In this document: in pieces, positions 10,801 to 23,323 of the stretch
Layout of the letters: the number at the start of each line of letters is the position of its first letter
Numbering within the stretch: the stretch's first letter is position 1
Assembly (NCBI GenBank): GCA_943704525.1
Contig: CALSCQ010002526.1
Location: 1 to 36,695, forward strand
Source of the DNA: Pigoraptor vietnamica
Taxonomy: Eukaryota; Opisthokonta; Filasterea
Direction: 5' to 3'
Length of the DNA stretch: 36,695 bases
Made by a program: the position numbers and the translations under genes
The notes under the pieces: generated by a model
What the model was told of the DNA's origin: nothing
What the model saw: only the letters and a program-made list of their open reading frames with translations
Databases searched by the model: none

Positions 10801-11658
10801 TATTCTGTGTGTGTGTGTGTGTATGTGTGTGCTCGCGTGAGTGTATGCGTGTGTGCGTGCGTGTGTGTTTGGGACGGCGGTCATCGTCCCAAGCATGTTG
10901 GCTCACGAGATTCCATTCGCAGGTACGGCTATTTCACGACGAACAACTCGTACTACCTCTGCTATTCACAGCCCAAAATCCGCGCCATTTTCGACCGCCT
11001 CCGCAAGGACGAGCAGGTGCACACGCAGTCCGTAAATGCGCTGTTTCGCCTCGAGAGAGATCGTGCGGCCATTTTTATGCCCTTTCGCTGGTGTTGCCCT
11101 ATTAACCCGTCTGTTCTTCCTGCATTGACACACGCACGTACTCCACCCCCCTTCTTCCTCTTCGTTGTTCAGTACCCTCCTGCTGCGGGCCAGTATAAGA
11201 TCACGAACGTGCGGGACCTCACGACGGGCTACGACAGCTCGCGTCCGGACAAGCGGGCGGTGCTCCCGTCGTCACGGTCGTCGCAGATGATCACGTTCTC
11301 GTTTGAGAATGGCGCCGTCGTCACGCTGCGCACGAGCGGAACGGAGCCGAAGATAAAGTACTACACGGAAATCCACGGGAAGGCCGCGACGAGGTGGGAG
11401 GTCGTCTAGGCGTGCGCGTTCGCGTGTCGTTCGCTCTTGCGCGAAATCGAGAATTATGGAGAAGGGTCCTTCCGCATGTGTGCGCTTGCGTGCGAGTGTT
11501 GAGCTGGTTGGAGAGAATACGTTACATCTAACACGCGCCCTTCTTTTCGCAGCGAGGAGCGGGCTGCGCTCGACCGCCTGCTTGCGGACGTCGTGAGTCA
11601 CGTGGTGCACGACTTCCTGCAGCCCGAGCTCAACGGGCTCATCGCCAAGTCCGACTGA
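6796..11658 (+). CDS. PGM2: Phosphoglucomutase-2 / phosphopentomutase (gene D)
   Basis: Alpha-D-phosphohexomutase of the PGM2 type, interconverting glucose or pentose 1- and 5/6-phosphates in the cytosol. It has sixteen exons: 6796..6927, 7269..7368, 7605..7672, 7945..8118, 8282..8389, 8601..8770, 8976..9099, 9212..9277, 9472..9569, 9713..9810, 10050..10129, 10314..10407, 10604..10733, 10923..11016, 11173..11393, 11553..11658. They join without any frame break into 620 residues; human PGM2 is about 612. The catalytic serine loop TASHNP puts phospho-Ser at 176. The metal loop DPDADR gives Asp333, 335 and 337. The sugar-binding loop is FEEAIGY (433-439) and the phosphate loop RTSGTEPK (565-572). 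Family hallmarks FGTAGLR, MHGVG and the FKW motif are all present, so it looks functional. Intron 11 starts with GC (10130, GCACGT) instead of GT. Introns carry long CA/GT runs and a 23-base poly-G. Confidence 0.96.
7099..7186 (+). repeat. (CA)44 microsatellite in PGM2 intron 1
   Basis: An uninterrupted CA run on the coding strand, inside the 341-bp first intron and about 80 bp upstream of its acceptor. Confidence 0.97.
7490..7512 (+). repeat. Poly-G tract in PGM2 intron 2
   Basis: Twenty-three consecutive G follow a GT run on the coding strand. Such a tract could form a G-quadruplex, and its length is prone to sequencing or assembly error. Confidence 0.9.
7709..7820 (+). repeat. (GT)n/(GTAT)n microsatellite in PGM2 intron 3
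   Basis: An imperfect GT/GTAT run on the coding strand starts about 35 bp after the GTGGGT donor. The same intron ends in a CT-rich tract (7909-7942) serving as the polypyrimidine stretch before the acceptor. Confidence 0.88.
9840..10010 (+). repeat. (CA)n with CG and TA variants in PGM2 intron 10
   Basis: A degenerate CA run fills most of intron 10 on the coding strand. It includes a duplicated segment with ACACGCAAAGACAACCACA near 9868 and again near 9991. Confidence 0.88.
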
Positions 11659-11914
11659 GCGTGCGACGTGACGTCCCTGACGCACTGAATGCCTTCGTCT
11701 TACGTGCGCGCGTGCGCCCAGATGAAAGAATGTGAATTGCGTGCAGCATATTGAACGTGTGTGCATGCGCCTCGAGGCAAGAGTGTCAATCCCTGCCACG
11801 GCATGTATAAAGACAAGTGCATAGGGTAGGAAAAATAGTTTGCGCTGGCAGTCTATTACGCTAAGAGGACATTGCGACGTGCAATGCCTCGCCCCCTATC
11901 TTCACGCGTACGTA
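11659..11914. other. Convergent intergenic region D/E
   Basis: These 256 bp between two stop codons hold the 3' untranslated regions of PGM2 and gene E. No gene or repeat is seen. Confidence 0.6.
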
Positions 11915-13357
<1,443 letters not shown>

Positions 13358-13400
13358 CTCGTTGCGCCGACACGGCCACGTCGGCACAAAAAAGCCGAGA

Positions 13401-13414
13401 GTAACAGTTGTTAC
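13401..13414. promoter_or_regulatory. Inverted GTAAC/GTTAC element upstream of gene E
   Basis: GTAACAGTTGTTAC has perfect six-base arms (GTAACA/TGTTAC). It lies 44 bp upstream of the gene E start codon, and a further GTTAC half-site follows at 13419. Related elements lie at 21949-21964, 28195-28208 and, imperfectly, 700-711. The arms resemble paired MYB-type YAACNG cores. The role is inferred from position only. Confidence 0.4.
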
Positions 13415-13467
13415 GCCTGTTACCCCCTCGTCATCCAATCCAATTTCATCCTTCACTTCAGTGCACG

Positions 13468-13491
13468 CCCCCCCCCCCCCCCCCCCCCCCC
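13468..13491. repeat. Poly-C tract between genes E and F
   Basis: Twenty-four consecutive C on the plus strand, in the 251-bp gap between the gene F stop and the gene E start. The gap is GC-rich low complexity with no coding sequence. Confidence 0.9.
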
Positions 13492-13608
13492 TCTTCACGC
13501 ACGCAGCCGCGCAGCAAAACGGCGAGACGCAACAATAATAAACGAGAACAAGACGCAGCAACGCACAGAAAGAACACTCTTGCGAGCAATTGGTGAAATC
13601 GCAAAACT

Positions 13609-16491
13609 TCATCGCCCGCCGTCGCCCGCAGTGTCCGCGTCCAGCTCGTTCGCCCTCGCGAGAATCTTCCGCCCCAGCTCCGCAGCCGCCTTCAACTCGG
13701 TCACGTAGCGGTCCACCTTGTCCGCCACATACTCCTCCGGCGCATCGCCCATGAGAATCTGGCCGAGGGACGCCAAGAGCTTGCCCCTCAACTCGGCCAT
13801 CTCGCCAACCAACGCCTCGACCTTCTTGATGTGCAGTGACACGCGCCACGGGTTGAGCCGCTTCTTTCCGGAGAGGTACGGGGTGGTCCACGCGGCGAGT
13901 TCGTTGATGGCACGGACGGCGCGCAGCTGCGAAGACGCCAGCTCGCACGTCGCCTGGTATGCGTCGGACCCGGGGAATCGGCCCCGCGTGCACCCCTCGT
14001 GCTTCAGCGGAATGGCGATGGGGAACGTGAGCGTGAAGCTGTGCGTCAGACCGAAACCCGGCGTCCTCGATTTGGGGAAGGCGAGCGTCGACGCAGTCTC
14101 AATGTGCGAGTCGTAGTCGAGGCGCCCCTGCTGCAGGACCGAAAGGCACGTGGCGAGGCTCGGGATGCCCTGGGGCAGCAGCTCGCACATGCCCGCGTAG
14201 TGGTCGTACCTGCAAAGGAAAGGCAGTTACTTCACGCACGAAACAAAAACAAACCGAGAACGACAAAGACGTGACAAACGCTTGAGACACGGCGAACGGC
14301 TGTGTTACATCGCTTGAAAATAGAGAAATAAAAACCAAGAAATTAAGAGGAAACCGTGTTCGAATCCGCGACTCGCCTGCTCCATCCCGTGAGGGCGATG
14401 CCCACGAGCGGGTACTGCGCCGCAATCGACAGCCACGACAGGTGGTTTGACGCGTGATACACAACGGGCGTGAAGACCTCGCCGGGCGTCGTCGCTCCCT
14501 TGAACGCGCTCGCCGCCCACACGCGCGGAAACACCTCTGCGTAGCGGTCGAAGAGACCGTCGGGAAAGAGGCCGCCGAGGTCGTCCTTGTACCCCCACAC
14601 CATCGGCTCGACCAGTCCGGACAGCTTCCGCATGGAGTCGACGTTCCACTTTCGCAGCATGTCGTCCCAGATGATGGGCTGGGGACCAAGCGACTTGACT
14701 TTCTCGAGAATGGGGATCATGTGGCCGAGGAACGCGCCCTCGTGGCCCTTCGGGCGGCACAGCTCGCACGATGCCAGGTTGTACACCTGCGCAAATGCGC
14801 GACACGACGAAGCGTGAGCGTTGTCGAGAAGCGTGAGCGTTGTCGAGAAGCGTGCGTGCACATGCGTGAAGAACACGGAAGCACTGTGCGGGAGAGTACG
14901 CGTGTGTACGTTCGCGCCCGCAAATCCAAAGTGCGCCAAGCCATTCGCGGTCCAGGCTGCCTATGCACGCACCTCGTCGCCGCCCAAATGGATCCACCGC
15001 GTGTTCGGGTGAAGCGTGAGCACTTGCGTAATGAGCTGGATGATGAGTTGTCGCGCGGGAAGGCTCGACGCGCAGACGGCCATCGGCTCCGTCGAACGCT
15101 ACGAATAGAAGACCACCGAAGGACGAAGGCAATAACAGGCACAGACACACACATTAGAGAACAATATCAGGCAACCTCATACACTCATGTGAGATGAAAG
15201 CAACAGCCCTCGCCAGTCCCACTACAAAAAGCTTCGCCAAGACACAAAGGGAGATAGGCGACAAGTCAAAGACACACAGGCGCAATCGCACGTGCTCAAT
15301 ACAGGGGCAAGACATAACGATGCACCCCTCCCACGCGTTGATCAGCCCCAGCGCACCTCGCGGAGGCCCTTGAACTTCTTGTGCTTGAGCACAAACTCGA
15401 GATGCCCAAACGACTGCATGAGCGGCACCACCTGCAGCCCCTGTTCCTGCGCGCCACGGACGATCGCGCGCACGTCGTCGACGGAGTACGCGTTCTTTGC
15501 CGTCAGAATTTCGAGTTCGCCGGTGAACGGGAACACGTCCTCATACTCCAAAAGGACGCCCGTCGCGCCGAGCTTCTTGATGAGCTCGAAAAACTGCGCG
15601 GGGAATAGCGAGTGAGCGCACGAACGTGGTGCCCCTCTAGCCACCCTGCGGTAGCTTAGCGGCAGGGAACATGACACGCAACTACGCAGCATGGGACGCA
15701 TATAAACAAGAAGTGAACATCGATAGCATGCTTCCCGAGCCTACTTATGCACTTGGAGATTATAAAGGAGAGCACGCAGCAACTCGACGCAAAACAGGCG
15801 TCACCAACAAGCAAAATCAACACGAGGCGCATTCTAACAATATTACGACACCGTCGTTGCATCGCAGCACACTGCCCCGCCATCGTTGCATGGCAGCACA
15901 CACACTGACCTCGAGCAAGTACGCGACGGTCGGCGGCGCCCCCTTGAGATCGAGGTGCACGAGCCTCAGCCCCTTAAACGGCGGCAATTCGGCAACGAAC
16001 GTGCCGTCGATCGCCATCTGCGGCTGCTCCGAGAAGGGCCTCGACGTCGACTGCGAGGTGATGAACTCGCGCTGGGCCGCCATGTGGAAGGGGAGCCGCT
16101 TCACTGCCCGAGGGTCCAGCCGCTTTTTCTCCGGTTGCTGCTCGTCCACTGCGGCGTCCGCGGTCTCTCGACGCGCGATCGCTTCGTCCATCTGCGGCGG
16201 CTCTTGGAAATCATCGTCGGGCTTGGACAGGTCGGCGTCGCCGGCGTGCGACGTATCCTTCGCGCCGTCGCTCTTCCGTGACAGCGCAATCCTTTCACAA
16301 CACAGCAGCCACATCAGTGTCCATGCCACGCACAGCGACGAGAAAATGGCCGATCGATCAACGGCACGACAGAGAGTGCGAGAGAGAGAGAGAGAGAGAG
16401 AGATCGCACTTGTCACTCACTTTGTAACGGCCCCCACAGCGATGAAGGCGACGCATAGGAGAATGGCCCGTCGGGCGGCGGCGGAACGCAT
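13609..16491 (-). CDS. HEXD: Hexosaminidase D, GH20 family (gene F)
   Basis: The model is complement(join(13609..14209, 14377..14786, 14973..15098, 15357..15593, 15910..16291, 16421..16491)), six exons and 608 residues in one frame. It is a beta-N-acetylhexosaminidase removing terminal GalNAc/GlcNAc. The catalytic barrel opens with LVHLDLKGAPPTVAYLLE (about 132-150), followed by GVLLEYEDVFPF and QSFGHLEFVLKHK. The GH20 catalytic pair is Asp271-Glu272 in IHLGGDE. IIWDDMLRKW, WAASAFKGAT and ALTGWSRYDHYAGMCELLP match hexosaminidase D closely. Residues 1-24 (MRSAAARRAILLCVAF...) look like a signal peptide or anchor, then a charged linker of about 100 residues precedes the barrel. Human HEXD is nucleocytoplasmic, so location may differ here. 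Intron 5 uses a GC donor (GCGAGT). The gene shares a divergent promoter with the GST gene. Confidence 0.94.
16380..16402. repeat. (GA)n microsatellite in HEXD intron 1
   Basis: A short GA run on the plus strand reads (TC)n on the coding strand, a few bases after the exon 1 donor. Confidence 0.9.
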
Positions 16492-16817
16492 CTTCCTTGT
16501 TGGTGCAGGGACATAAGGGCCAAGGTTGGCGAGTTGTGAGAGCGACGCGCACTCGCGCACGTGTGGCGGGCAATAGCGCAGCGCAGACGAGGAACGCTAA
16601 ACACGCACATCGCCTCCCGTTGTGCGCCGAGAAAAACCGGACGCGGGCGATCACGTGACATAGCCTATTTTCGCGGCGAATTCTCGCCCGTTTTGTCCGC
16701 CAGCTGACGCGTCGCTTCAGCGCACAGTTTGGCGAGTTGAACCTTTAATCACTCTTTGGGCGCTTTGCATTTGCTTCGCGCTCTCCGTCGCACCGCTCAC
16801 ACACAGAGCCCTTCACG
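16492..16817. promoter_or_regulatory. Divergent promoter region HEXD/GST
   Basis: About 326 bp, including the 5' leader of the GST gene. It contains an E-box-type TCACGTGA at 16651-16658 and an E2F-like TTTTCGCGGCGAA at 16668-16680. GST transcripts must start before 16818, because the A of the start codon lies there. Motif roles are inferred. Confidence 0.45.
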
Positions 16818-18574
<1,757 letters not shown>

Positions 18575-18663
18575 AGCGCTCCCGGTGACGTTTACAAAAT
18601 GAAACATCAACCAACATTCGCTTTATGTACAAAGTCCTGTCGCAACGTCTTTCGGCAGTCACC
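18575..18663. other. Short convergent gap GST/BRPF-like gene
   Basis: Only 89 bp separate the stop codons of two convergent genes, so their 3' untranslated regions probably overlap or share a bidirectional polyadenylation region. Confidence 0.6.
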
Positions 18664-21600
18664 TCAGAGGGCCGACACGCGCGAAGAGGTCGGCGTTTGC
18701 GAGCTCGGACTTGCACCACCCGTTGATGCATGCGTCTCCTCTACGCACACGAGCTGTGGCGACGACGCAGACCCGCCCTCTGCCGCACACGATGACTCGC
18801 TGTCAGCCACGCACAGCGCGGTCTCGACGGCGACATCCACGCACACGCCCAGCACGCTCACATCTGCGTTTTCGAACCCCGGCAGGCAAGGGAATGGCTC
18901 GTCGACCACCTCGTTCTCGCCGTCCGTGCCCTCCATCGGCACGGGCCCTTCCGAGCGAACGTACGGCACTTCGCGCAACGAGTCCTCGACGCCGTCGCCC
19001 GCCACGCCAGCACTCGTAACGTCAGGAAGAATGGGTCCCGCATTGTTCACCGTCGACGCCGCGCACTCGACTGTCGTTCGAAACGGCGCCCAGTCTCCTC
19101 CGAGGCCATCCAGTCCCTCAGCGCGGAGGCGGCAGTCCATCTCTGCAGCAAGCGCTCGCACGCGATCAAGCTTCATCTTCTCGCGCTCGACAACCATTCC
19201 GCAGAGCTTGAGAGCGCCGCAGAGATCGGCGCGGAAGGCGTCTTCGGGTACGACGTCCGCGCAATGGCGGAGGGACGCACACGGTCCCTTCCCCTTGCGC
19301 TTGAGTTGCACGAGGTCCGAGAACTGACGCATGAGCGCGGTACCGCCGCGGCTTTGGCGCTTCAGCACCCAGTAAGCCCACACAGCGCGCGCGTCCTCGA
19401 GGGAGCAGCCCGCAATCTCGGCGGCGACGGCGGGCTTCGCGTGCGTGAAAAAGTTCTCTTGGATGCGCCGCAAAAGTGCAACCTTCTCCGCACCCGACGC
19501 GGCCCGCGCCGAAGTGCTGCCAGTAGCGCCCATGCCGTGGCGCTCGCAGTAGGCCTCGTGATGCACGAGACCGTTGGGTGTCTCGCGCACGAGCATCGTC
19601 AGACCCGACGCCTGCGCGCACGTGATGTGGAACGCCGTCCTGCAAGACCTGACGCTGCACTGAATGCAAGGGCCCGTTCGATTGCACGCGCAGCAGCGAA
19701 GCTTGCGCCGAGCTGCCGGCACGCGCTCCACGTGCACGACAGGCTCCATCTTGTCGGCGTCTTCGATGCCGACCTCGGGAATCCACAGCGCACAAGATAC
19801 GTGGGCCCATCGCTGCGACGAGGCACGCCCGGACGACTTGACCGGCTTGAGGGCGCCGCCTCGGTTGGGGCAGAGCACGCACGGCGCATTCCGCTCCTTG
19901 GCAGCGCACGGGCCGCAAAACCACGTGCCCTCGGGGATGAGATCGATGCCGTAGCACGCCTGGTGGACGGCCACGTCGCAGCCATCGCAAAAGAGGATCG
20001 CGTTGCTGCGAACGAGTATGCACATATAAGAGTCAAAATTACCGAAGAGATGGACTGTATAGTGTCTGCACAGGAATCATGTGATCCCCACCTGTCCTCC
20101 GTGTCTCCAAGACGGCATACGTCGCACAGCGCGTCTTCGTCGAGGTTCGCCAAGCCATCGCACCCAGCGAGCTCGACGAGCATGCCTCGCCACGCCTCTC
20201 GCTCGTACAGCCACATCAGCTGTTCAAACTCGTCGGCGGAAAGCGCGCGGCGAGGTCCAATGGGCGCCGTGTTCTGCTGGACGGGTGGGTGCGCCACGTT
20301 TGCGATCGACGGAACAACATCGGCTGCAGTGACAGCGGCAAAGACGTCCGCAACGATCGTAGAATTTAGCGTACGCTCGACAGCCGCCTTGCCGTCCTCG
20401 CCGCCCGATGCGTGCTCAACAACGTTGGTGGTCGATACGTGCTCAACAACGTTGGTGGTCGACGCAACGACAAGCTCAGATGTCTCGGGTTGCAACGTGA
20501 TCTGCCCTCCCCCTTCGCAGGTGTGGGCGGCGCGTGTGATAACGTAATTGTCCAACCACGCGCAGTCAACGTCGTCCATGTCGTACGGACTCGGGAGCGC
20601 GCCAGAGAGCGTGCTAACATGCGCGTCCGTTGGCACGACGCCGCGTATAAACGGAGCGTTTCGCGCGTGACTGTGCACAGTAAGGGCAACTTGCGCCTTC
20701 GCAATCTCGCTGACCACGGGGTCCAGAAGGCAGACAGTATTCGGCACTATCTGCAACTCGCCAGCCCACTCGTCACGCCACTCGTCCGCCAGGCCGCGAA
20801 CGTTATCGGGGTCGACCGCCGAAACGTCATTCATCATCGCCACGACTGTCGCGGCCGGAAGCATGCGAACGGGAGCGAGGGGTTCGTCGACGTCCTCCGC
20901 TTCCGACGCTGGCTCCGAACGAGCTCGGGCACGGAGCGTAGGCGACACGGAGCGCGAAGACGTGGTCGCAGACTCAGTGCGCGCGCGCTTCTTGCGCATC
21001 GAAGCGTCGTTAGGCGTCACATCGGCGACGTTCGGAATACCGCTGCCGGCAGCCCCGACGGGAAAAGGGTTCTTGCGAGGGCGGCCGCGCTTACGCTTCA
21101 CAGGCTCAGAGATGGTGTTCTCCATCGTAGCAGGCGGCGACGGAGCGACGCCGGCATACGCGCTGCGGTCCGAGATGCCGAGGAGACCGTGGAATGCTCC
21201 CACGCCTTCGCTTGGCGCGAGGAACTGTGGCAGCAAAGGCGCCAGCATGGCATGCTGCGGGATGAACGGCACGGTGGTCGCCGTCGCCTCCACCTGTTCC
21301 TCATGCTCACCCGTCGTCGTGGAGGCGAGAACTTGAAACTCGTCGAATTCGACCACAGGCTGCTCGATAACAGGCTGCGGTCGCGCCACGGGCTGCTGCT
21401 GACGCGCGGACGCCGCGCTCGACGATTGAGCCCACGGTGCCTTCAAGTAGATGGGCGCGTGAGTGGTTGCGGCGGCCTTTCGCGCCGCGTGCGTGTCCGG
21501 GCTATCGAGCGGAGGGAGGTTTGCGATGGGACCGAGAGACAACTTGAGCGCTGCGCGAGGCGGAGATATCAAGAGCACTTCGCCGTCGTCCGACACCGAC

Positions 21601-21722
21601 GCTTCGTCAGAAAACAGCGGCACGGTGCATCCACCCGTTGCCGCCGAGAAACTCGCGGACTTCCGAGAGAACTGCACGTCGCGCGCCTTCGGGCCTGGCG
21701 CCGGGTCCATGATGCCAAGCAT
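18664..21722 (-). CDS. BRPF1: BRPF-like scaffold with PHD and extended PHD fingers (gene H)
   Basis: The model is complement(join(18664..20005, 20092..21722)), 990 residues; the phase-2 intron is 86 bp. Proteins of this family hold MYST acetyltransferases on histone H3 tails. An AT-hook (KRKRGRPRKNP) lies near residue 210. An enhancer-of-polycomb-like stretch with YDMDDVDCAWLDNYV (about 381) and LSADEFEQLMWLYERE (about 490) precedes the first PHD finger (CDVCRLGDTED...WFCGPC, about 533-577). The extended PHD (CVLC...WAHVSCALWIPEV...CIQC...AFHITCAQ...YCERH) spans about 585-700. The downstream YWVLKRQSRGG and the helix with EREKMKLDRVRALAAEM match the BRPF segment before the bromodomain. No bromodomain or PWWP follows; the C-terminal 200 residues are acidic and disordered. 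JADE or fungal Nto1-type is the alternative. ATG 21722 is the first in frame; ATG 21710 is also possible. Confidence 0.88.
20411..20462. repeat. 27-bp tandem duplication in BRPF-like coding exon
   Basis: Two nearly identical 27-bp copies encode STTNVVEHV-STTNVVEHA in the disordered region before the first PHD finger. The frame is preserved. Confidence 0.8.
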
Positions 21723-22174
21723 GACCACCGACGCAGCGGCCTGAACGACCGCCCCTTGCGCGCAAAGCACAACCACTCAAGTGGATGCGGCGATGTTCAG
21801 CGTCCCATCAACCGCAGAGGACATTTGCCTCTTTGGTCGTGCGACGCGTGTGCTTGCTCTTCGCGTTTGCGTTGATAATTTGAACGAAATGGAAGGCGAA
21901 GCTTTTCGGGTTCGTTCTGCGGTACAGCGATTTTTTGGCGCGCACGGTGTAACACAATTGTTACACTCACCGTGCGATTGGAGCGAAATCTCGTATCGAC
22001 TGCCCATTGGTTGCTGGGGAGAATGCAGTGCTCGAAATTCAGCTCGCCAATTCATAAGAGAGAAAGAAAGACGACCGCAACTCAAGAACACACACTTTGC
22101 GCATTGCGACTGAAACTCACGAGGATGCGATGAGACGTACATGCATGATCCGTCGATAGGTCTCTAGAATGGTT
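21723..22174. promoter_or_regulatory. Divergent promoter region H/I with nested palindrome and E2F-like site
   Basis: This stretch holds a nested inverted repeat at 21941-21976: outer arms CGCACGGT/ACCGTGCG enclose GTGTAAC-ACAATT-GTTACAC. Directly before it lies TTTTTTGGCGCGC (21931-21943), an E2F-type site. A CCATTGG (CCAAT-box) lies near 22003. The first exon of gene I is probably in or near this region but could not be placed. A 110-codon plus-strand frame at 21781-22113 has no recognisable domain and was not called. Confidence 0.5.
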
Positions 22175-22348
22175 CGTTTTCCTTGGAGTGTTGTCGCTTT
22201 CTGTTGCATACGTCGGCGATATATGTGACCCTCCCTCGTTTTCCTTGGAGTGTTGTCGCTACGTCGGCGATATATGTGACCCTCCCTCGTTTTCCTTGGA
22301 GTGTTGTCGCTTTCTATACGTCGGCGACGTATGTGACCCACCTCGTTC
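22175..22348 (+). repeat. Minisatellite upstream of gene I exon
   Basis: Three copies of a roughly 51-bp unit (CGTTTTCCTTGGAGTGTTGT ... TACGTCGGCGATATATGTGA, then CCCTCC). The first copy is longer by about 11 bp. The array ends about 10 bp before the CGCCGCAG acceptor of the first recognised exon of gene I, so it is probably intronic. Confidence 0.8.
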
Positions 22349-22358
22349 ATCGCCGCAG

Positions 22359-22926
22359 GGGGCCGCGGACAAGAGAAACCACGGGTCTCTTGCCTTCAAA
22401 AAGAAGGAGTACTACGTGTTTCTCTCGTTCACTTTCAGCCTCTTTCTCACGGCCATGGTCATCACCGACTACGCCGTCATTTCGCTACACGACGACCCGC
22501 AGACGCCTACGGAGACATGGGTCAACAGCCTGTTGGTGCGTGCCTCATGGCTCGTCGCATGGCTGCCTTGTGCGTTGCAGAAGCACCCCATGCGGTGTCT
22601 CACACAGTCCCTTTGTCCCCTTCTCGATAGGTGATGCACCTCGCGTCGTTCTATGGCTTCCTCATGTCGTACATATACTGCACAGAGTCGGGCAACGCGC
22701 GCCTTTGGCAAATTTCCGTTGTGACGGGAGGTGGGAACCGCAGCCTGTTGTTTACACAAGTGACTTTGCAATATCTCACGAGCCATGGTCTAGTATTTCA
22801 TTCTCTAATGTCCTGTGTTTTCCCTTTTTTCGCACGACAGTTTTGAGCCTCGCTGCATTCATAGCACGCGTAATCTTTGAGCTGATGTATGACATGTATC
22901 GACCGGAAGTGTACGTCGGCGAGTAA
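22359..22926 (+). CDS. Small three-helix membrane protein, family unknown (gene I, 5' end unresolved)
   Basis: Recognised exons are 22359..22535, 22631..22730 and 22841..22926, encoding at least 120 residues before the stop. Splice phases fit (0, then 1). The protein begins with a basic stretch (ADKRNHGSLAFKKKEYY). A hydrophobic helix ending AMVITDYAVI follows, then an acidic loop, a second helix (HLASFYGFLMSYIYC) and a third (VVTGVLSLAAFIARVIFELM). The C-terminal tail is short and charged (DMYRPEVYVGE). The start codon must lie in an upstream exon: the acceptor at 22358 is in phase 0 and no ATG follows it until 22455. ATG 22170 (MVRFPWS, donor GTTGTC) would fit in phase 0 but its donor is weak. 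I do not recognise the family. Membrane insertion is the only safe inference. Confidence 0.65.
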
Positions 22927-23323
22927 GCGGTGACTGGTCTGCAGTTGTGCGTGCGTTCGTGCGTGTGCAGCGTTCGTGTGCGTGGCATTGCGTCTAGTTT
23001 GTTACTGTGGGCATCCGCCAAGGTATTGTTCGGGCTGTTGGCCGGCTCCGAAGTCACGAAATGAATAGGGATGCCTCGTTTATATGCGACCGGTTCCGCG
23101 GCCACATCCCCAAAGGGCCGGACGTGCATCCGTTGCATAGTAGGTGCTGTTTTTCCCGTCGTTCCCAAATTGCTTTGGTATGGATGCGCCTATGTACATG
23201 CTGTATTTTGTTGCGAGTCGCCCGAGGGAGAAAGAGGAGAGAGCACCAACGCGACCGTCCAGGAGTGCGTTTGCCCATTCGCGTGCCGACGAAGAAAAGC
23301 GCCGTCACAGGGTAGCACGACCA
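22927..23323. other. Convergent intergenic region I/J
   Basis: These 397 bp lie between two stop codons. No repeat, RNA gene or coding exon is visible; open frames crossing it lack any domain. Confidence 0.55.

Noticed and set aside
11394-11409. In-frame stop shortly after [10 protein letters not shown] as the end of PGM2
   Set aside because: A phase-2 donor at 11394 joins to 11553, giving the C-terminal helix and length expected for PGM2.
19264-21875. 427- and 487-codon plus-strand frames over the BRPF-like gene
   Set aside because: No domain is recognisable, and the opposite strand encodes complete PHD fingers with all zinc ligands.
21781-22113. 110-codon plus-strand frame in the H/I promoter region as a gene
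   Set aside because: It shows no domain, lies in a promoter-like region with a palindrome, and cannot be joined in phase with gene I with confidence.
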